Shown: positions 1 to 10,479 of the stretch, one piece after another
Layout of the letters: each line of letters begins with the position of its first letter
Position numbering within the stretch: position 1 is the stretch's first letter
Assembly: GCF_036850765.1 (NCBI RefSeq)
Contig: NC_089492.1
Span: 182,544,106 to 182,608,105, forward strand
Direction of reading: 5' to 3'
From: Saccopteryx bilineata
Lineage: Eukaryota; Chordata; Mammalia; Chiroptera; Emballonuridae
DNA: 64,000 nucleotides
The notes under the pieces: generated by a model
Databases searched by the model: none
Seen by the model: the letters and a program-made list of their open reading frames with translations, nothing else
What the model was told of the DNA's origin: nothing
Made by a program: the position numbers and the translations under genes

Positions 1-1375
1 ATTACCCAAAGCAATCTATAAATTCAATGCAATGCCAATTAAAATACCAATGACTTACTTCAAAGACATAGAACACATATTCCAAAAATTTATATGGAAC
101 CAAAAGAGAACATGAATAGCCTCAGCAATCTTGAAAAGGAAGAATAAAGGGGGAGGTATCACACTTCCTGATATCAAGTTATACTACAAGGCCATTGTAC
201 TCAAAACAGCCTGGTACTGGCATAAGAAAAGGCATATAGATCAATGGAACAGAACGGAGAACCCAGAAATAAACCCAGAGCTCTATGGACAACTGATATT
301 TGACAAAGGAGGTAAGGAAATACAACAGAGTAAAGACAGCCTCTTCAAAAAATGGTGTTGGGAAAATTGGACAGCTCCCTGCAAAAAAATGAAACTAGAC
401 CACCAACTTACACCACTCACAAAAATAAACTCAAAATGGATAAAAGACTTAAATGTAAGCCATGAAACCATAAGCATCTTAGAAGAAAACATGGGCAGTA
501 AGCTCTCTGACATCTCCCGCAGCAATATATTTGCTGATTTGTCTCCACAGGCAAGTGAAATAAAAGACAGAATAAACAAATGGGACTATATCAAACTAAA
601 AAGCTTTTGCACAGCTAAAGACAACAAAAACAGAATAAAAAGACAAACCACACAATGGGAGAACATATTTGACAATACGTCTGATAAGGAGTTAATAACC
701 AAAATTTATAAAGAACTTGTAAATCTCAACACCAGGAAGACAAACAACCCAATCCAAAAATGGGCAAAAGAAATGAATAGACACTTCTCCAAAGAGGGCA
801 CACAGATGGCCAATAGGCATATGAAAAAATGTTCAACTTCACTAATGATTAGAGAAATGCAAATTAAAACCACAATGAGATATCACCTCACACCAGTCAG
901 AATGGCGCTCATCAATAAAACAACACAGAATAAGTGCTGGCGAGGATGTGGAGAAAAGGGAACCCTCCTGCACTGCTGGTGGGAATGCAGACTGGTGCAG
1001 CCACTGTGGAAAACAGTATGGAGATTCCTCAAGAAAATAAAAATCGAACTGCCTTTTGACCCAGCTATACCACTGTTAGAAATATACCCCAAGAACACCA
1101 CAGCACTGTTTGAAAAGAAGAAATGCACCCCCATGTTTATGGCAGCATTGTTAACAATAGCAAAGATCTGAAAACAGCCCAAGTGTCCATCAGAGGACAA
1201 GTGGATTAAAAAGCTTTGGTATATATATACTATGGAATACTACTCAGCCATAAGAAATGATGACATAGGATCTTTTACAATAACATGGATGGGCCTTGAT
1301 AACATTATACTGAGCAAAAGAAGTAAATCAGAAAAAACTAAGAACTATATGATTCCATACATAGGTGGGACATAA
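1..1375 (+). pseudogene. L1 ORF2 C-terminal part, broken
   Basis: The translation matches the region of L1 ORF2 after the reverse transcriptase, including the Cys-rich C-terminal motif (CWRGC...HCWWEC, about 940-1000) and the [12 protein letters not shown] end. An open stretch runs 131-1171. It is closed by TGA at 1169-1171, where the L1 at 27.15 kb reads TGG (Trp). L1 homology then continues to the normal ORF2 stop at 1373-1375. A second in-frame TGA sits near 114, where copy B reads CGA, which suggests a CpG transition private to this copy. The product would lack endonuclease and reverse transcriptase, so this is a dead fragment. Confidence 0.9.
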
Positions 1376-1417
1376 AGATGAGACTCAGAGACATGGACAA
1401 CAGTGTTGGGATTACAG

Positions 1418-1448
1418 GGTGGGGGGAGGAGAGGGGGGAGGGGAGGGG
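1418..1448 (+). repeat. L1 3' UTR purine (G-rich) tract
   Basis: A G/A-only tract follows the ORF2 stop, as in mammalian L1 3' UTRs. The usual L1 3' UTR sequence that follows it, seen at 27442-27600, is missing. Retroviral sequence begins a few bases after the tract. Confidence 0.8.
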
Positions 1449-1454
1449 CACAAA

Positions 1455-1680
1455 GATCATGGCTTTTCAGCATTTGCCATATTCCCCCTTTAATGACAGC
1501 AAATATTTACTTATGGTGTTTCCACTGTGGAGACTGCTGTCTTAGGGACAAATGCTGAGGAACTATTTCAGCAGTTCCTCCTTCTTCAGGGACTTGTATG
1601 TCAACATAGAGCTCCATGTTTCATGGGACATACTCGAGCTCACTTCATGCTCCTTGGAGCTTTAGCACAGGGGAATGCCC
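1455..1680 (+). pseudogene. Betaretrovirus-like RNase H fragment (copy A)
   Basis: Translated in two frames, this stretch shows an RNase H-like Asp-Ser-x-Tyr motif near 1494-1505, then in a shifted frame a segment resembling the end of betaretroviral RNase H (ETA..., the GH-x-RAH block, and a GNA end). The frame changes within the block, so it is not translatable as one protein. It is cut by the antisense SINE at 1681 and resumes at 2126, where the next RNase H residues continue. This is an old class II endogenous retrovirus pol fragment. The exact lineage cannot be named by eye. Confidence 0.65.
1672..1680 (+). repeat. TSD (left) of nested SINE, GGAATGCCC
   Basis: GGAATGCCC at 1672-1680 is repeated at 2126-2134 on the other side of the antisense SINE, as a 9-bp target-site duplication. 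Confidence 0.75.
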
Positions 1681-2125
1681 CCCCTTTTTTTTTCTTTTTT
1701 TTTTCTCTCTTCTTTTCTTTATTTTTTTATTGTTGTATTTTTTCTTTTATTTATTTCTTTTTTGTATTTTTCTGAAGATGGAAATGGGGAGGCAGTCAGA
1801 CAGACTCCCGCATGCGCCTGACCGGGATCCACCTGGCATGCCTACCAGGGGGAAATGCTCTGCCCATCTGGGGTGTTGCTCTGTTGCAACCAGAGCCATT
1901 CTAGCAACTAAGGCAGAGGCCATGGGGCCATCCTTAGTGCCCTGGGTGGCTTTGCTCCGGTGGAACCTTGGCTGCGGGAGGGAGGAGAGAGACAGAGAGG
2001 AAGGAGAGAGGGAGGGGTGGAGAAATAGATGGGCGCTTCTTCTGTGTGCTCGGACTGGGAATCGAACCCGGGAATCCTGCACACCAGGCCAAGGCTCTAC
2101 CACTGAGCCAACCAGCCAGGGCCTA
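1681..2125 (-). mobile_element. Rhin-1-type tRNA-SINE nested in ERV fragment (copy A)
   Basis: The minus strand reads the tRNA-like head (ending GGCCCTGGCTGG at about 2125), pol III B-box-like GGTTCGATTCC, the CT-rich middle and the body, with its poly(A) appearing as the T-rich run at 1684-1770. It is flanked by the 9-bp duplication GGAATGCCC. The same insertion with the same duplication is present in copy B, so it predates duplication of the composite. Confidence 0.85.
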
Positions 2126-2640
2126 GGAATGCCCTTGTTGATCAAGCTACCCAAAAGAAAATTATATAGAGCAACCATGACAGACCGAGCAAGTCAGTCT
2201 CATACTATTCATCACCAGAACGCTGCAGCCCGGTGTAAACAGTTTCAACTTTCTCGGGAAGTAGCACGGCAGATTGCGAAATCCTGTCCAAGGGGTCCTA
2301 TACTGCCCCTTCATTTAGAGTTAACCCTCAAGGACCCCTACCAGGACAACTTTGGCAGATGGATGTTACTCAGATACCTTCATCTGGCAAACAGTCGTAT
2401 GTCCACATTACAGTGGATACATATTCCGGATCTATAGTAACCTCTGTCAGAACAGGAGAGGCTGCTAAGCATCTTATAGCTCATTATCTGTATGCATTGT
2501 TCTATTATTGGATTTCCTAAACTGGCTAAACTGAAAATGCTCCTGCATATGGAGCAAAAGCATTCACTGTATTTTGTCATGCTTACAATTTTTAAAGTTA
2601 AGGTATTATTAAAGTGTACTCAGCAAACATTTTAAGGTCA
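2126..2640 (+). pseudogene. Betaretrovirus-like integrase fragment (copy A)
   Basis: The sequence resumes the end of RNase H, then the integrase zinc-binding domain (the His pair is recognisable near 2200-2215; one Cys codon of the second pair is kept and the other reads Gly). The start of the catalytic core follows, with the WQMDVT block (first Asp present, about 2350) and a conserved VDTYSG block. The block that normally holds the second catalytic Asp (about 2530-2550) reads Glu and is preceded by a stop. Frameshifts occur between the domains. It is dead and incomplete; the third catalytic region is not visible. Confidence 0.7.
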
Positions 2641-2880
2641 ATTTAAAAAAAAATTTTTTTTAAAGGGGGTAGTCATATCTTGGAACTCCTGCGGGTCTAC
2701 CATATCATACTTTTTACTTAAAAAAAATTTACATTTCTTTTGAATGCTGATGAACAGGAGACACCAAATCTTTTTCTCCTGCAAACTACTACCTTCTTTA
2801 TTAGATCGAGCTAATAACACTGTTTTGTCTTTTTCCAAATAGCTCCAGATATATGGAAAAGATTTATATAGGCAGATGGG
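2641..2880 (+). other. Unassigned stretch inside composite, copy A
   Basis: A/T-rich sequence between the integrase-like and gag/protease-like fragments. It may be retroviral, but I could not match it to a domain. It is conserved in copy B at 36207-36448. Confidence 0.4.
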
Positions 2881-3715
2881 GATCCTCAAACCCCTCAGCG
2901 AGATCTTCTGAGCATGGCTTTTAAGATACCTAGAGGCAGAAAAAGCCCAATAGAGATCAGGGGAACTACCAGCTTTTAGGATACACCCTTAAAGGCTCCA
3001 ACGCCCCAAAGGGGTCTCATAGGATGCCATCTGGATTCTGCTTCAATAGTGGAAAGGAAGGTCATTGAGCTAAAGCCTGCCAGGCTTACATGCCTCTGCT
3101 GTGAGGAAACAGGGACACTGGAAGGTAGGCTTCCCCCTCACTCCTCTAAGGGAGGGTTCGGTCTCTTCCAGCCCTGCTCCAGCCACCTATGACCTAACCT
3201 TGCCCAGAAAGCTGGGGTTTGCCACTGAAGGCTGAAGGTGCCCAGGGCCATCAGCCCCATCTACAACACTGTGGAAGAGCCTAGGGTATTGCTTCCAAGA
3301 AGCAGGTAAACTGATCTCATTTGCACAAGGGCCACTTAACTATGTTTTGCCTGAATAGTCAGGTTTTTTATTCTTCCCTCAAATATCTCTGTTGTGGGTG
3401 TTGATAGTCCTATTTTCTGCTGCTTTGCTTAATATATAGTGTTTCCTTTATCCCTCCTACCTCAATGCCCCACTCATATTTCAGGCTGGGACCTACTCCT
3501 AATTTAGAGCTCTCTTTCCCCCTTTTGCCAACTTCTATTACGAATCTACCTTTGCCACCCAGCTTAGTGTATCCCAAGGTTCTCTTTACCATGCCACAGT
3601 CACAGAGCTCCAGGGAAAAGCAACCTGGTCTCATCTCTCCAGGCAAAGGAGAACAGAAGCTCCATATCCACGCATGCTGCAGATGGCTTTTCCAGTCTAC
3701 CTGAATCATTACCAG
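2880..3715 (+). pseudogene. Gammaretrovirus-like gag-protease fragment (copy A)
   Basis: In shifting frames I see a degenerate nucleocapsid-like Cys/His region (about 3088-3130, with a GHWK-like block), an RCPGPSAPS-like linker (about 3235-3265), then sequence resembling the start of a retroviral protease ending in a VLPE block (about 3300-3355). The position of the catalytic Asp-Thr/Ser-Gly reads Ala-Gln-Gly. A later PQCP...GWDLL-like block at about 3463-3495 fits the end of the same domain. Stops and frameshifts break it. These features are gammaretroviral (class I), unlike the betaretroviral fragment just upstream. Confidence 0.55.
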
Positions 3716-3985
3716 CTAGAAGCAGCGGTCATTGGGACTTGGACATGAGCTGCAAAGTATAGAATGGTGACAACTCCAGTGCCATGCGGACTTTGCCTGG
3801 ATGTGGACTTTTCCTGGACTCCTGCTCCCTGTGACAGCTCCTAACAGACTGAACTGTGGTTGGGTTGCATTTTTCAGGGATTTGGCATGGTGATGGGGCC
3901 AATTGGACTTGGTGAACATGTTAAGGACACTACTCTTTTATGGATTCTTGCTGTATTGGCCAAGAGTTTGCTTAAAGGCTTTTAA
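3716..3985 (+). other. Unassigned stretch before second L1 end, copy A
   Basis: A stretch of about 270 bp that I cannot assign. It lies between the protease-like fragment and the second L1 end and is conserved in copy B at 37284-37552. Confidence 0.4.
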
Positions 3986-4440
3986 TCACTGTAAAAAAAT
4001 AGAAGACTGGATAAAGAAGATGGAGCACATATACACCATGGTATACTATTCAGCTAGAAGAAATGATGACATCGGATCACTTACAGCAGAATGGTGGAAT
4101 CTTGATAACATTATGCGGAGTGAAATAAGTGAATCAGAAAAAAACAAGAACTTCAGGATTCCATACATTGGTGGGACATAAAAATGAGACTAAGAGACAT
4201 GGACAGGAGTGTGGTGGTTAGGGGGGGGGTGGGGGGAGGGAAGGAGGGAGAGGGGGAGGGGGAGGGGTACAAAGAAAACTGGATAGAGGGTGACGGAGGA
4301 CGATCTCTCTTTGGGTGATGGGTATGCAACAGAACTGAATGACAAGATAACCTGGAAATGTTTTCTTTAAATATATGTACCCTGATTTATTGATGTCACC
4401 CCATTAAAATAAAAACTTATTTATAAAAAAAATAAAATAA
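3986..4440 (+). mobile_element. Second L1 3' end with poly(A), copy A
   Basis: This holds the last ~60 codons of L1 ORF2 (WIKKMEHIYTMVYYSARR-like), a stop, a G-rich tract at 4219-4268 and the full L1 3' UTR ending GTACCCTGATTTATTG...CCATTAAAATAAA plus an A-rich tail. It differs in sequence from the first L1 part, so it belongs to another L1 copy. It supplies the 3' end and poly(A) signal of the composite. Confidence 0.85.
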
Positions 4441-4469
4441 AAAAAATAAAACACATACTTTTTTAAAAA

Positions 4470-5010
4470 AAGTCCTTCTGGTAAGACTCCTGAAAAAACT
4501 CAAAAATATTGGTTTGTAAAGACACATGCACTCTGTGTACATCATAGCATTATTCACATTGGCCAAGACATAGAAACAACTAAAATGTCCCTTGATAAAG
4601 GATTAGAGAAAGAAGAAGTGGTACATATATATATACAATGGAATACTACTCAGCTATAAGAAATAATGAAATAGTGCCATTTATGACAATATGAATGGAC
4701 CTTGAAAACATTATACTAAGTGAAATAAGTAAATTAGAAAAAGCTAAGAACTATATAATTTTACACATAGGTGAGATATAAAACTGAGACTCATGGACAT
4801 AGATAAAAGTGAAATGGTTACCAGGGGCAGATGGGAGAGAGATGTAAAAAGAGACAAATATATAGTGATGAATAATGATTTGACTGTAGGTGATGGACAC
4901 ACAATGCAATCAGCAGTTTAAATGCTATAAAAATATTTACCTGAAACTCATGTGTTTTTATGGACAAATGTCACCTGATTAAATTTAATTTCTAAATAAG
5001 TAAATAAGAA
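4470..5010 (+). mobile_element. Older L1 3'-end fragment
   Basis: The end of L1 ORF2 and its 3' UTR are recognisable by homology to 27120-27600, including the block around CAATGGAATACTACTCAGC. It is more diverged and has lost the G-rich tract. It ends in an A-rich stretch near 5010. It directly abuts composite A. Confidence 0.7.
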
Positions 5011-5329
5011 AATTTAAAAAAGAAAAAAATTCTTATCCATTTTCAAGAAAGAGGAAGCAATTAGACCTATTCTCAAGAATAAAGTGGAAGAGTTAATTCT
5101 CCATTACTTGTTTATATTAGATTAATCTGGGATCAGTATGGTGGATATACATTACACTTCCTCCAGTAAATTCAGTTTTGCAGATAAAGATGTACTTCTC
5201 CTCTGATTTATTTTTAGTTGCTTAAAAACTGCACCACATTTTGCTGACCACATATATATTATATAAACCGCCTATCAGTTCCCTGAGGTGATAATTACTA
5301 TTTGGGGAATCCCTCTTGAGAAATGAGTG
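5011..5329. other. No feature recognised
   Basis: AT-rich sequence with no repeat or gene that I recognise. Confidence 0.4.
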
Positions 5330-5505
5330 AATGTTCTAGTGAAAAGAACTCTGACTTAGATGCTGGGAGATCGAGAATTGATTTTAACTTTACCCCTAAC
5401 TAGATGTGAACTTACAGACAAATTACTCCACCTCTCTAGTACTGTGGAAAGCAAGGAGCAAAATTAGATATCTTTCCAAAGTTCCTCCCAGCTCTACAAT
5501 TCTGT
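5330..5505 (+). repeat. MIR-like SINE remnant
   Basis: The pattern of a MIR-family SINE is visible: ACTCTGACTTAGATGC, a GTGAAC-TTA-AGACAAATTACT block, then CTTCCAAAG...CAGCTCTACAATTCT. It is heavily diverged. Confidence 0.5.
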
Positions 5506-6931
5506 CTTTGTCCAACTCTCATAAATAAAAGCAGGAATTTCCTCCAGTATGAGAACACTGAAGCTACTGGGAGGAATGGTAAAGAGCCCTTGGATCTGGT
5601 GGCGGAGCCAGGGACCCTAGAAACAAGTACATAAAAAATAGGCAGGGGTAAAGGCTGCTGCCTAATTCCCAGGAAATTCCCTGGGTAGATTCCAGCTGGA
5701 AGGAGCTGCTCCCGGTTCCATCCAGAGTACATGTTGAAGATTGGTGCAGTGGGATTCTTTGGGGTGACCCATTTATTGTCCTCTGATTCAGTCAAGGAAT
5801 GCTTTCATCAACGAAGGGGTAGTTTTAAAAAATCAAAGCAACAAGAGTGAGGTTCAATAAAGAACGATACCTTGGGTAAAAAGAGATGCATCTTCCGTCC
5901 CAGAGGCAACAGAGGCGCTGCCAGGGCTCTTGTGATGATAGGAGCAGTGAGTCAGCATATGCACCGACAGCAGCGTGGCCCCTTGAAAAAGCCTCACCCC
6001 TCTGTTGAGATACAAGATAGCAGCAACAGTGGAAGCAGCCAAACCAAAGAGCTGGCCCAACAAAATGTTCCAATTTCAAAGAGAACATAGGAGACCCCCA
6101 GATCCCAGGTACAGGAAAAGAGGAGACTTTGAAAAGGAGAGGTGTTCGAGGGAGCCTGCATGTGGATAATTCACATGCAATGCTAATTCTCGTTTTCCTG
6201 ACAATGTTCAGAAGTCTCCTTCTCTGGGTTCCTACAGCCTGGAAAAGAAAGATTTACATTAAAGCCAGAGTCCCTGCCAACCACACACCTACAGAGCCTC
6301 GGCATCCACTCCATGTGCTGTTCCACACATTGACTTCTCCATGGCCTCTTAGTGTAGCTACTGACTCCTCCAAGGGGGAGAGAGGGAAAGACTGAAGTCC
6401 AAGGCAGAAGCCATAGTCTTTTTTAAGCCTAACCTTGGAAGTGATATATTGTCACTCCTGCTGTATTCTATTTAATCACACAGACCACCTGTGGTACCGT
6501 GTTGGAGACGGTTATAGCATATGAATATGGGGTGTGAATACCAGAAAGCAAGGATCATTGGGGACCATCTTAAAGGCTGGCTACCACAATTCCCATGGGG
6601 CCTTCTTGGCCCTCACTTTCTTAGGTTCAGCCATCTTAATTGGTTTTCTTTCTCTCTCCTTTTTTTCCAACTTTCCTCCTCAAAATGGTGAAATCCCCCC
6701 CCCTAATCCTCATCTTCTATCCATTTCTATAGGGTCTCACCTACCCCAAACAGGCATTTCCAGAAGCAGTTCTCTAAAAGGAATTGATAGTAAATCATTT
6801 TTTAATTTTTACCCATTTTGGAGTTTCTTTATGTATTTATTTATCTATTGGCCCATGATAACAAAAGGAAAACCTTTAAATAACCGTAAATCCCTGAAAG
6901 TTTCTTAAATTCTTCTCCCAACTTTCCCCAT
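5506..6931. other. No gene recognised
   Basis: Unrecognised sequence. Several short open stretches overlap on both strands between 5825 and 6090 without any family resemblance, so I do not call a gene. Confidence 0.4.
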
Positions 6932-7110
6932 TTCCACTTAGCTGTGCTTTCATCAGTCATTTCTTGTCTATGCCGTGACCAGGAATTGAACCCACAACCT
7001 TGGTGTCTCAGAAAGATGCTCTAAATGACTAAGCTAGTTGACCAGGGCCTAGTACAGTCATTTTTGATCTGCCATTGCTATCCACAGAATCACCACGAGG
7101 TTGCTCTTCT
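6932..7110. repeat. 179-bp direct repeat, copy 1
   Basis: Identical by eye over its full length to 9180-9358 (offset 2248). It includes the tRNA-like head of an antisense SINE (GACCAGGAATTGAACCC at about 6980, CTAGTTGACCAGGGCC at about 7033) plus ~85 bp of non-SINE flank. The rest of the SINE is absent here, so this copy looks like the derived one. Confidence 0.9.
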
Positions 7111-7384
7111 ACCCAAGATCACAGTGTTCTTTTCCTGTGAAAACTATTTCCTCCTTGGAAGCTGGTGAGTGTACTTGTCCCTGCATACATTTCCCCATCA
7201 TGTGTCCCATGTCTCATCATATCCAAGCTCTGAAGAAAGACAGTGTGGCTGTTAAATTGGCTGTCTGGGGAGAGAACACAGAGAGTAACTGCCCTTCAAT
7301 GTCAATTGGGGACATCATGAGCATTATTTGTACTAACATAAATGCAAGTGGCTGGGCAGGACAAAGTCATTTTTCTGAGACATC

Positions 7385-7480
7385 ACCTCATGAAGATGTC
7401 ATGAGAGTTTAACATAACAACGCTGATAAAGTGCTTAGAATGGCACCTGGCACCTAGTAAGGGCTTGATAGCTGTTAGCT
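7385..7480 (+). repeat. MIR 3' end
   Basis: CTCATGAAGATG...GCTTAGAATGGCACCTGGCACCTAGTAAG matches the MIR 3' end. A similar MIR with similar flank lies at 10920-11150. Confidence 0.65.
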
Positions 7481-7744
7481 GTTATTCTTAGATAAATGAA
7501 GCAGGTGTACATGAGCTTTGGTTATGAGCAATTATTGTATTAGTACCATTCATAAACTTAGAACATTATAAAATTCCATTTTCCTCTTACTATCTAAAAT
7601 TACCAATATCTTGGTATAGATTTTCCAAAGAAAACCTCTATTATCTTAAAACACAAAAATAAACCTTATGTGAAGAGGAAAAAATATATAGTAAAAGGTC
7701 ATTGATCCAGAATGCTTAACCTAATTTTCATGTATACATGCATT

Positions 7745-7885
7745 TAGCTAATGTTATGGAGCATCTACTAGGTTCCAGGCACTATTCCAGGGACCAACCA
7801 CACAGGGAACAAAGACTTCCAAAAGTCCTGCCTTCATAGAGATTACATTCTAGTAGGTACAGACTGGCAATAAACACAAATATAT
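7745..7885 (+). repeat. L2 3'-end fragment
   Basis: TACTAGGTTCCAGGCACTAT...TTACATTCTAGTAGG...CAATAAACAC matches the L2 3' end pattern. Confidence 0.65.
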
Positions 7886-8250
7886 ATGAAGTTAGAAGAA
7901 GAAGAAGAAGGCAGAGAAGCTGAGTAACAAGATGGCATACTATGTTAGAGCAAGGAGTCACAGAAGACCTTTCTGATAACCTATCCTTGTATTAACTTTA
8001 TTTCCAGAATCTAGACCTATTGGCTTCAAAGAATAAAATAATTTTAAAAAATGTTTTCCCAAGTAAAAAATGCACATAATCTGAAAAATAAAAAATGGTA
8101 AGAAACAAAAGAGTTTAAAAGGGTATATGCCCTTAGAAAACTATTTATATAACATATACATGCCATTTGAATCCACCATAGAATATATTAAAAATCTGTT
8201 AGCATCCATTGAATACATCTGGGTTTACCTTAAAACAAAAATAACATGTT
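7886..8250. other. No feature recognised; short GAA repeat
   Basis: AT-rich sequence with a short GAA run (7895-7910). No gene seen. Confidence 0.4.
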
Positions 8251-8662
8251 AAAAAGAAAACTCAGCCCTGGTCTGCTGACTCAGTGGTAGAGTGTTGGCC
8301 TGGCATGTGGGAGTCCCGGGGTTGATTCCCATCCAGGGCACACAGGAGAAGTGCCCATCTGCTTCTCCACCCTTCCTCCTCTCCTTTCTCTCTGTCTTTC
8401 TCTTCCCCTCCTGCAGCCAAGGTTCCATTGGAGCAAACTTGGCCCGAGTGCTGAGGAGGACTCCATGGCCTTCACCTCAAGTGCTAGAATGGTTCCAGTT
8501 GCAATGGAGCAATGCTCCAGATAGGCAAAGCATCACCCCCTAGTGGGCTTGCTGGATGGATCCTGGTCAGGTAGATGCAGGAGTCTGTCTCTCTGCCTTC
8601 CCATTTCTCACTTCAGAAAAATATAAAAAATAAATAAAAATAAATAAAAGAAAAAAGAAAAC
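8251..8662 (+). mobile_element. Rhin-1-type tRNA-SINE with TSD
   Basis: The SINE body spans about 8262-8651: tRNA-like head with degenerate A and B boxes (GGTTGATTCC), CT-rich middle, body and A-rich tail. The flanking AAAAAGAAAAC at 8251-8261 and 8652-8662 is an 11-bp duplication. It is diverged from the younger copies, so it is older. Confidence 0.85.
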
Positions 8663-9085
8663 CCAAAATACTTAGTGATGGAAACAAAATGAATGCCTTT
8701 TTAAAATTCTTTTCTGGAAAAATGGGATATTCAATGTATACTCACTTCCTTTAAAAAAATGGCCTAAACAAGCAAAAAAAAATCATGTTATAATAAAAAA
8801 ATATAAAATTTTCTTTACTAGGAAATCCTTATTGATTGCCCTTGAAGGAATGGCAAATTCACTTATCCTCAGAAGGTATTATGGCATTCATAGATGGAAG
8901 GGGAAGAGGAGACAGCAGCTCCATTGAAAATAATACCTTTATCATTGATTCACCTTTGCTATGCTTTTCTTTGTAAATTTCTCTCTCAACCATTTATGTG
9001 ATGAATCTGCTTCACAGTTGGCACTATACAGCATTCTTCTCTGAGATTTGTGAGCTTTGTACAAGATTAAATGGCCTCTACTATG
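8663..9085. other. No feature recognised
   Basis: AT-rich sequence without a recognisable repeat or gene. Confidence 0.4.
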
Positions 9086-9296
9086 GTTATTATTATTATT
9101 TTTTACATTTTTAATTGATTCTAGAGAGACAGAGAGAAGAAGGGAGAGAGAGCAAGAGAAAGAAACATTCATTTTGTTGTTCCACTTAGCTGTGCTTTCA
9201 TCAGTCATTTCTTGTCTATGCCGTGACCAGGAATTGAACCCACAACCTTGGTGTCTCAGAAAGATGCTCTAAATGACTAAGCTAGTTGACCAGGGC
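9086..9296 (-). mobile_element. Older bat tRNA-SINE, antisense
   Basis: The minus strand reads a tRNA-like head (GGCCCTGGTCAAC...GGTTGTGGGTTCAATTCCTGG), a short body and a GA/CT-rich end followed by TTTTTAATTGA-type tail sequence on the plus strand. It lacks the Rhin-1 body. Its head is inside the 179-bp direct repeat. Confidence 0.6.
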
Positions 9297-9358
9297 CTAG
9301 TACAGTCATTTTTGATCTGCCATTGCTATCCACAGAATCACCACGAGGTTGCTCTTCT
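9180..9358. repeat. 179-bp direct repeat, copy 2
   Basis: Identical by eye to 6932-7110. Here the SINE part continues upstream into the rest of the same SINE, so this is probably the ancestral location. Confidence 0.9.
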
Positions 9359-9954
9359 GGTGGGACCATCACCACACACCATGTGCCTTAGCAAACTGTT
9401 CTTGGTATTGGTATTTTTTAAAAAAATGAATGAGAGCTTTAAATTTGCATCATTTGGAGTGTTCTTGTGTTTGGACATCGACACAAGCAATCAGCCATAA
9501 TAATATTTCTATCATGTTTTATGATTCCCAAAGCTATCTCCTATGCTTTAATAACTCTTTTAATTTCACAGCAATCCTGTGAGAAGATGGAGGTTGGAAT
9601 TGCTAGATGACCATCAAAACTATTTCCTTTTGTCCCTGGACACATTGCTAAACTCAATTTCCCAGCACCCTCACACTTAGGTGTGGTCATGAACTAAGCC
9701 ACTTCCTGGTCCATAAAAAATTCCCACCGAAGATCCTCCACACTCTATTCCCTTCCACAACAAACCTGAGGAGATGGAGGAGCCACAAGATGGAGTCTGA
9801 GTCTCTAAATTTTCTTATACAGTGTCATTACTTGAGAATTAAGAAGTCCCATTTTGGGAATAAGTGTCCATGGCATTAACCCACAGATATGTGGGGTTTT
9901 CTGTTATATAGGTAGTGTTACCTTAATAATGCATATTTCTCCAGTGTTTTGTTA
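9359..9954. other. No feature recognised
   Basis: Unrecognised sequence; nothing supportable. Confidence 0.4.
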
Positions 9955-10170
9955 CTAACACAACAACGTTATATATTTTATCTCACGTAATAAAGCTGGG
10001 AGAAAGTACTATTTTTATTACCCCGCTTTTCAAATTGTGCCAACCAGTGCTCATAAAGGCTAAATAATATACCCAAGGTCATGTAGCTATTAAGAATTGG
10101 AGTTAGGTAATCTGCTCTAGGTCTAGTCAGATCCAAACCCTGTATTCTTTCCACTAAACCATGATAATTT
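9955..10170 (-). repeat. MIR, antisense
   Basis: Reverse-complement MIR pattern: TTATCTCACGTAATAAAGC, ACCCAAGGTCATGTAGC, CCAAACCCTGTATTCTTTCC. Confidence 0.65.
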
Positions 10171-10479
10171 TATAAGACATTAACCATGATCATTTTATGT
10201 TGATCTTAACCTTCTAGGTCATTCTTTAGGTACTGTGTTGAGGCAATTCCTCATCTGCATGCATTTGCTGCTACACGTCTTTTTCTGTCTCTGAATTAAA
10301 TCTAATGTTCAGTCTGCCATAGACTGCCCATTGGGATGCATGAATAGTGTCATCCCATTGGTCTTTAATAGGATGCCATCTATCCTCTGGCTAAACAGTC
10401 CCCTGGACTTTTCCCCCAAAATCCAATAAAAACAAGTTGGCCTTTTCATTCTGTCACACAAATGTGTCATTCAAAACAC

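Larger units (their letters stand above)
1..4440 (+). mobile_element. Composite L1-ERV-SINE-L1 retroelement, copy A (5' end outside window)
   Basis: This block matches 33560-38002 almost base for base, at an offset of 33571 falling to 33568 bases. Its order is L1 ORF2 C-terminal region (1-1375), L1 purine tract (about 1418-1448), a sharp switch near 1455 to retroviral RNase H, an antisense Rhin-1 SINE (1681-2125), retroviral integrase, gag/protease-like sequence, then a second L1 3' end (3986-4430) with an A-rich tail. Similarity between the copies stops at this tail, as expected for retrotransposed copies and not for a segmental duplication. The 5' flank lies outside the window, so no TSD can be checked here. 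If it is as long as copy B, it starts about 2.4 kb upstream of base 1. Confidence 0.85.

Noticed and set aside
131..1171. 346-aa open frame as an intact gene
   Set aside because: It is the C-terminal part of L1 ORF2 without endonuclease or reverse transcriptase and has premature stops on both sides.
1616..2437. 273-aa open frame (and its twin at 35187-36005)
   Set aside because: It reads through the antisense SINE and only then through retroviral sequence out of the integrase frame; it is a chance frame in the composite, not a gene.
5825..6090. Overlapping open frames on both strands, one with hydrophobic stretches
   Set aside because: No family resemblance, no splice or promoter context that I can support, and frames open on both strands suggest base composition only.
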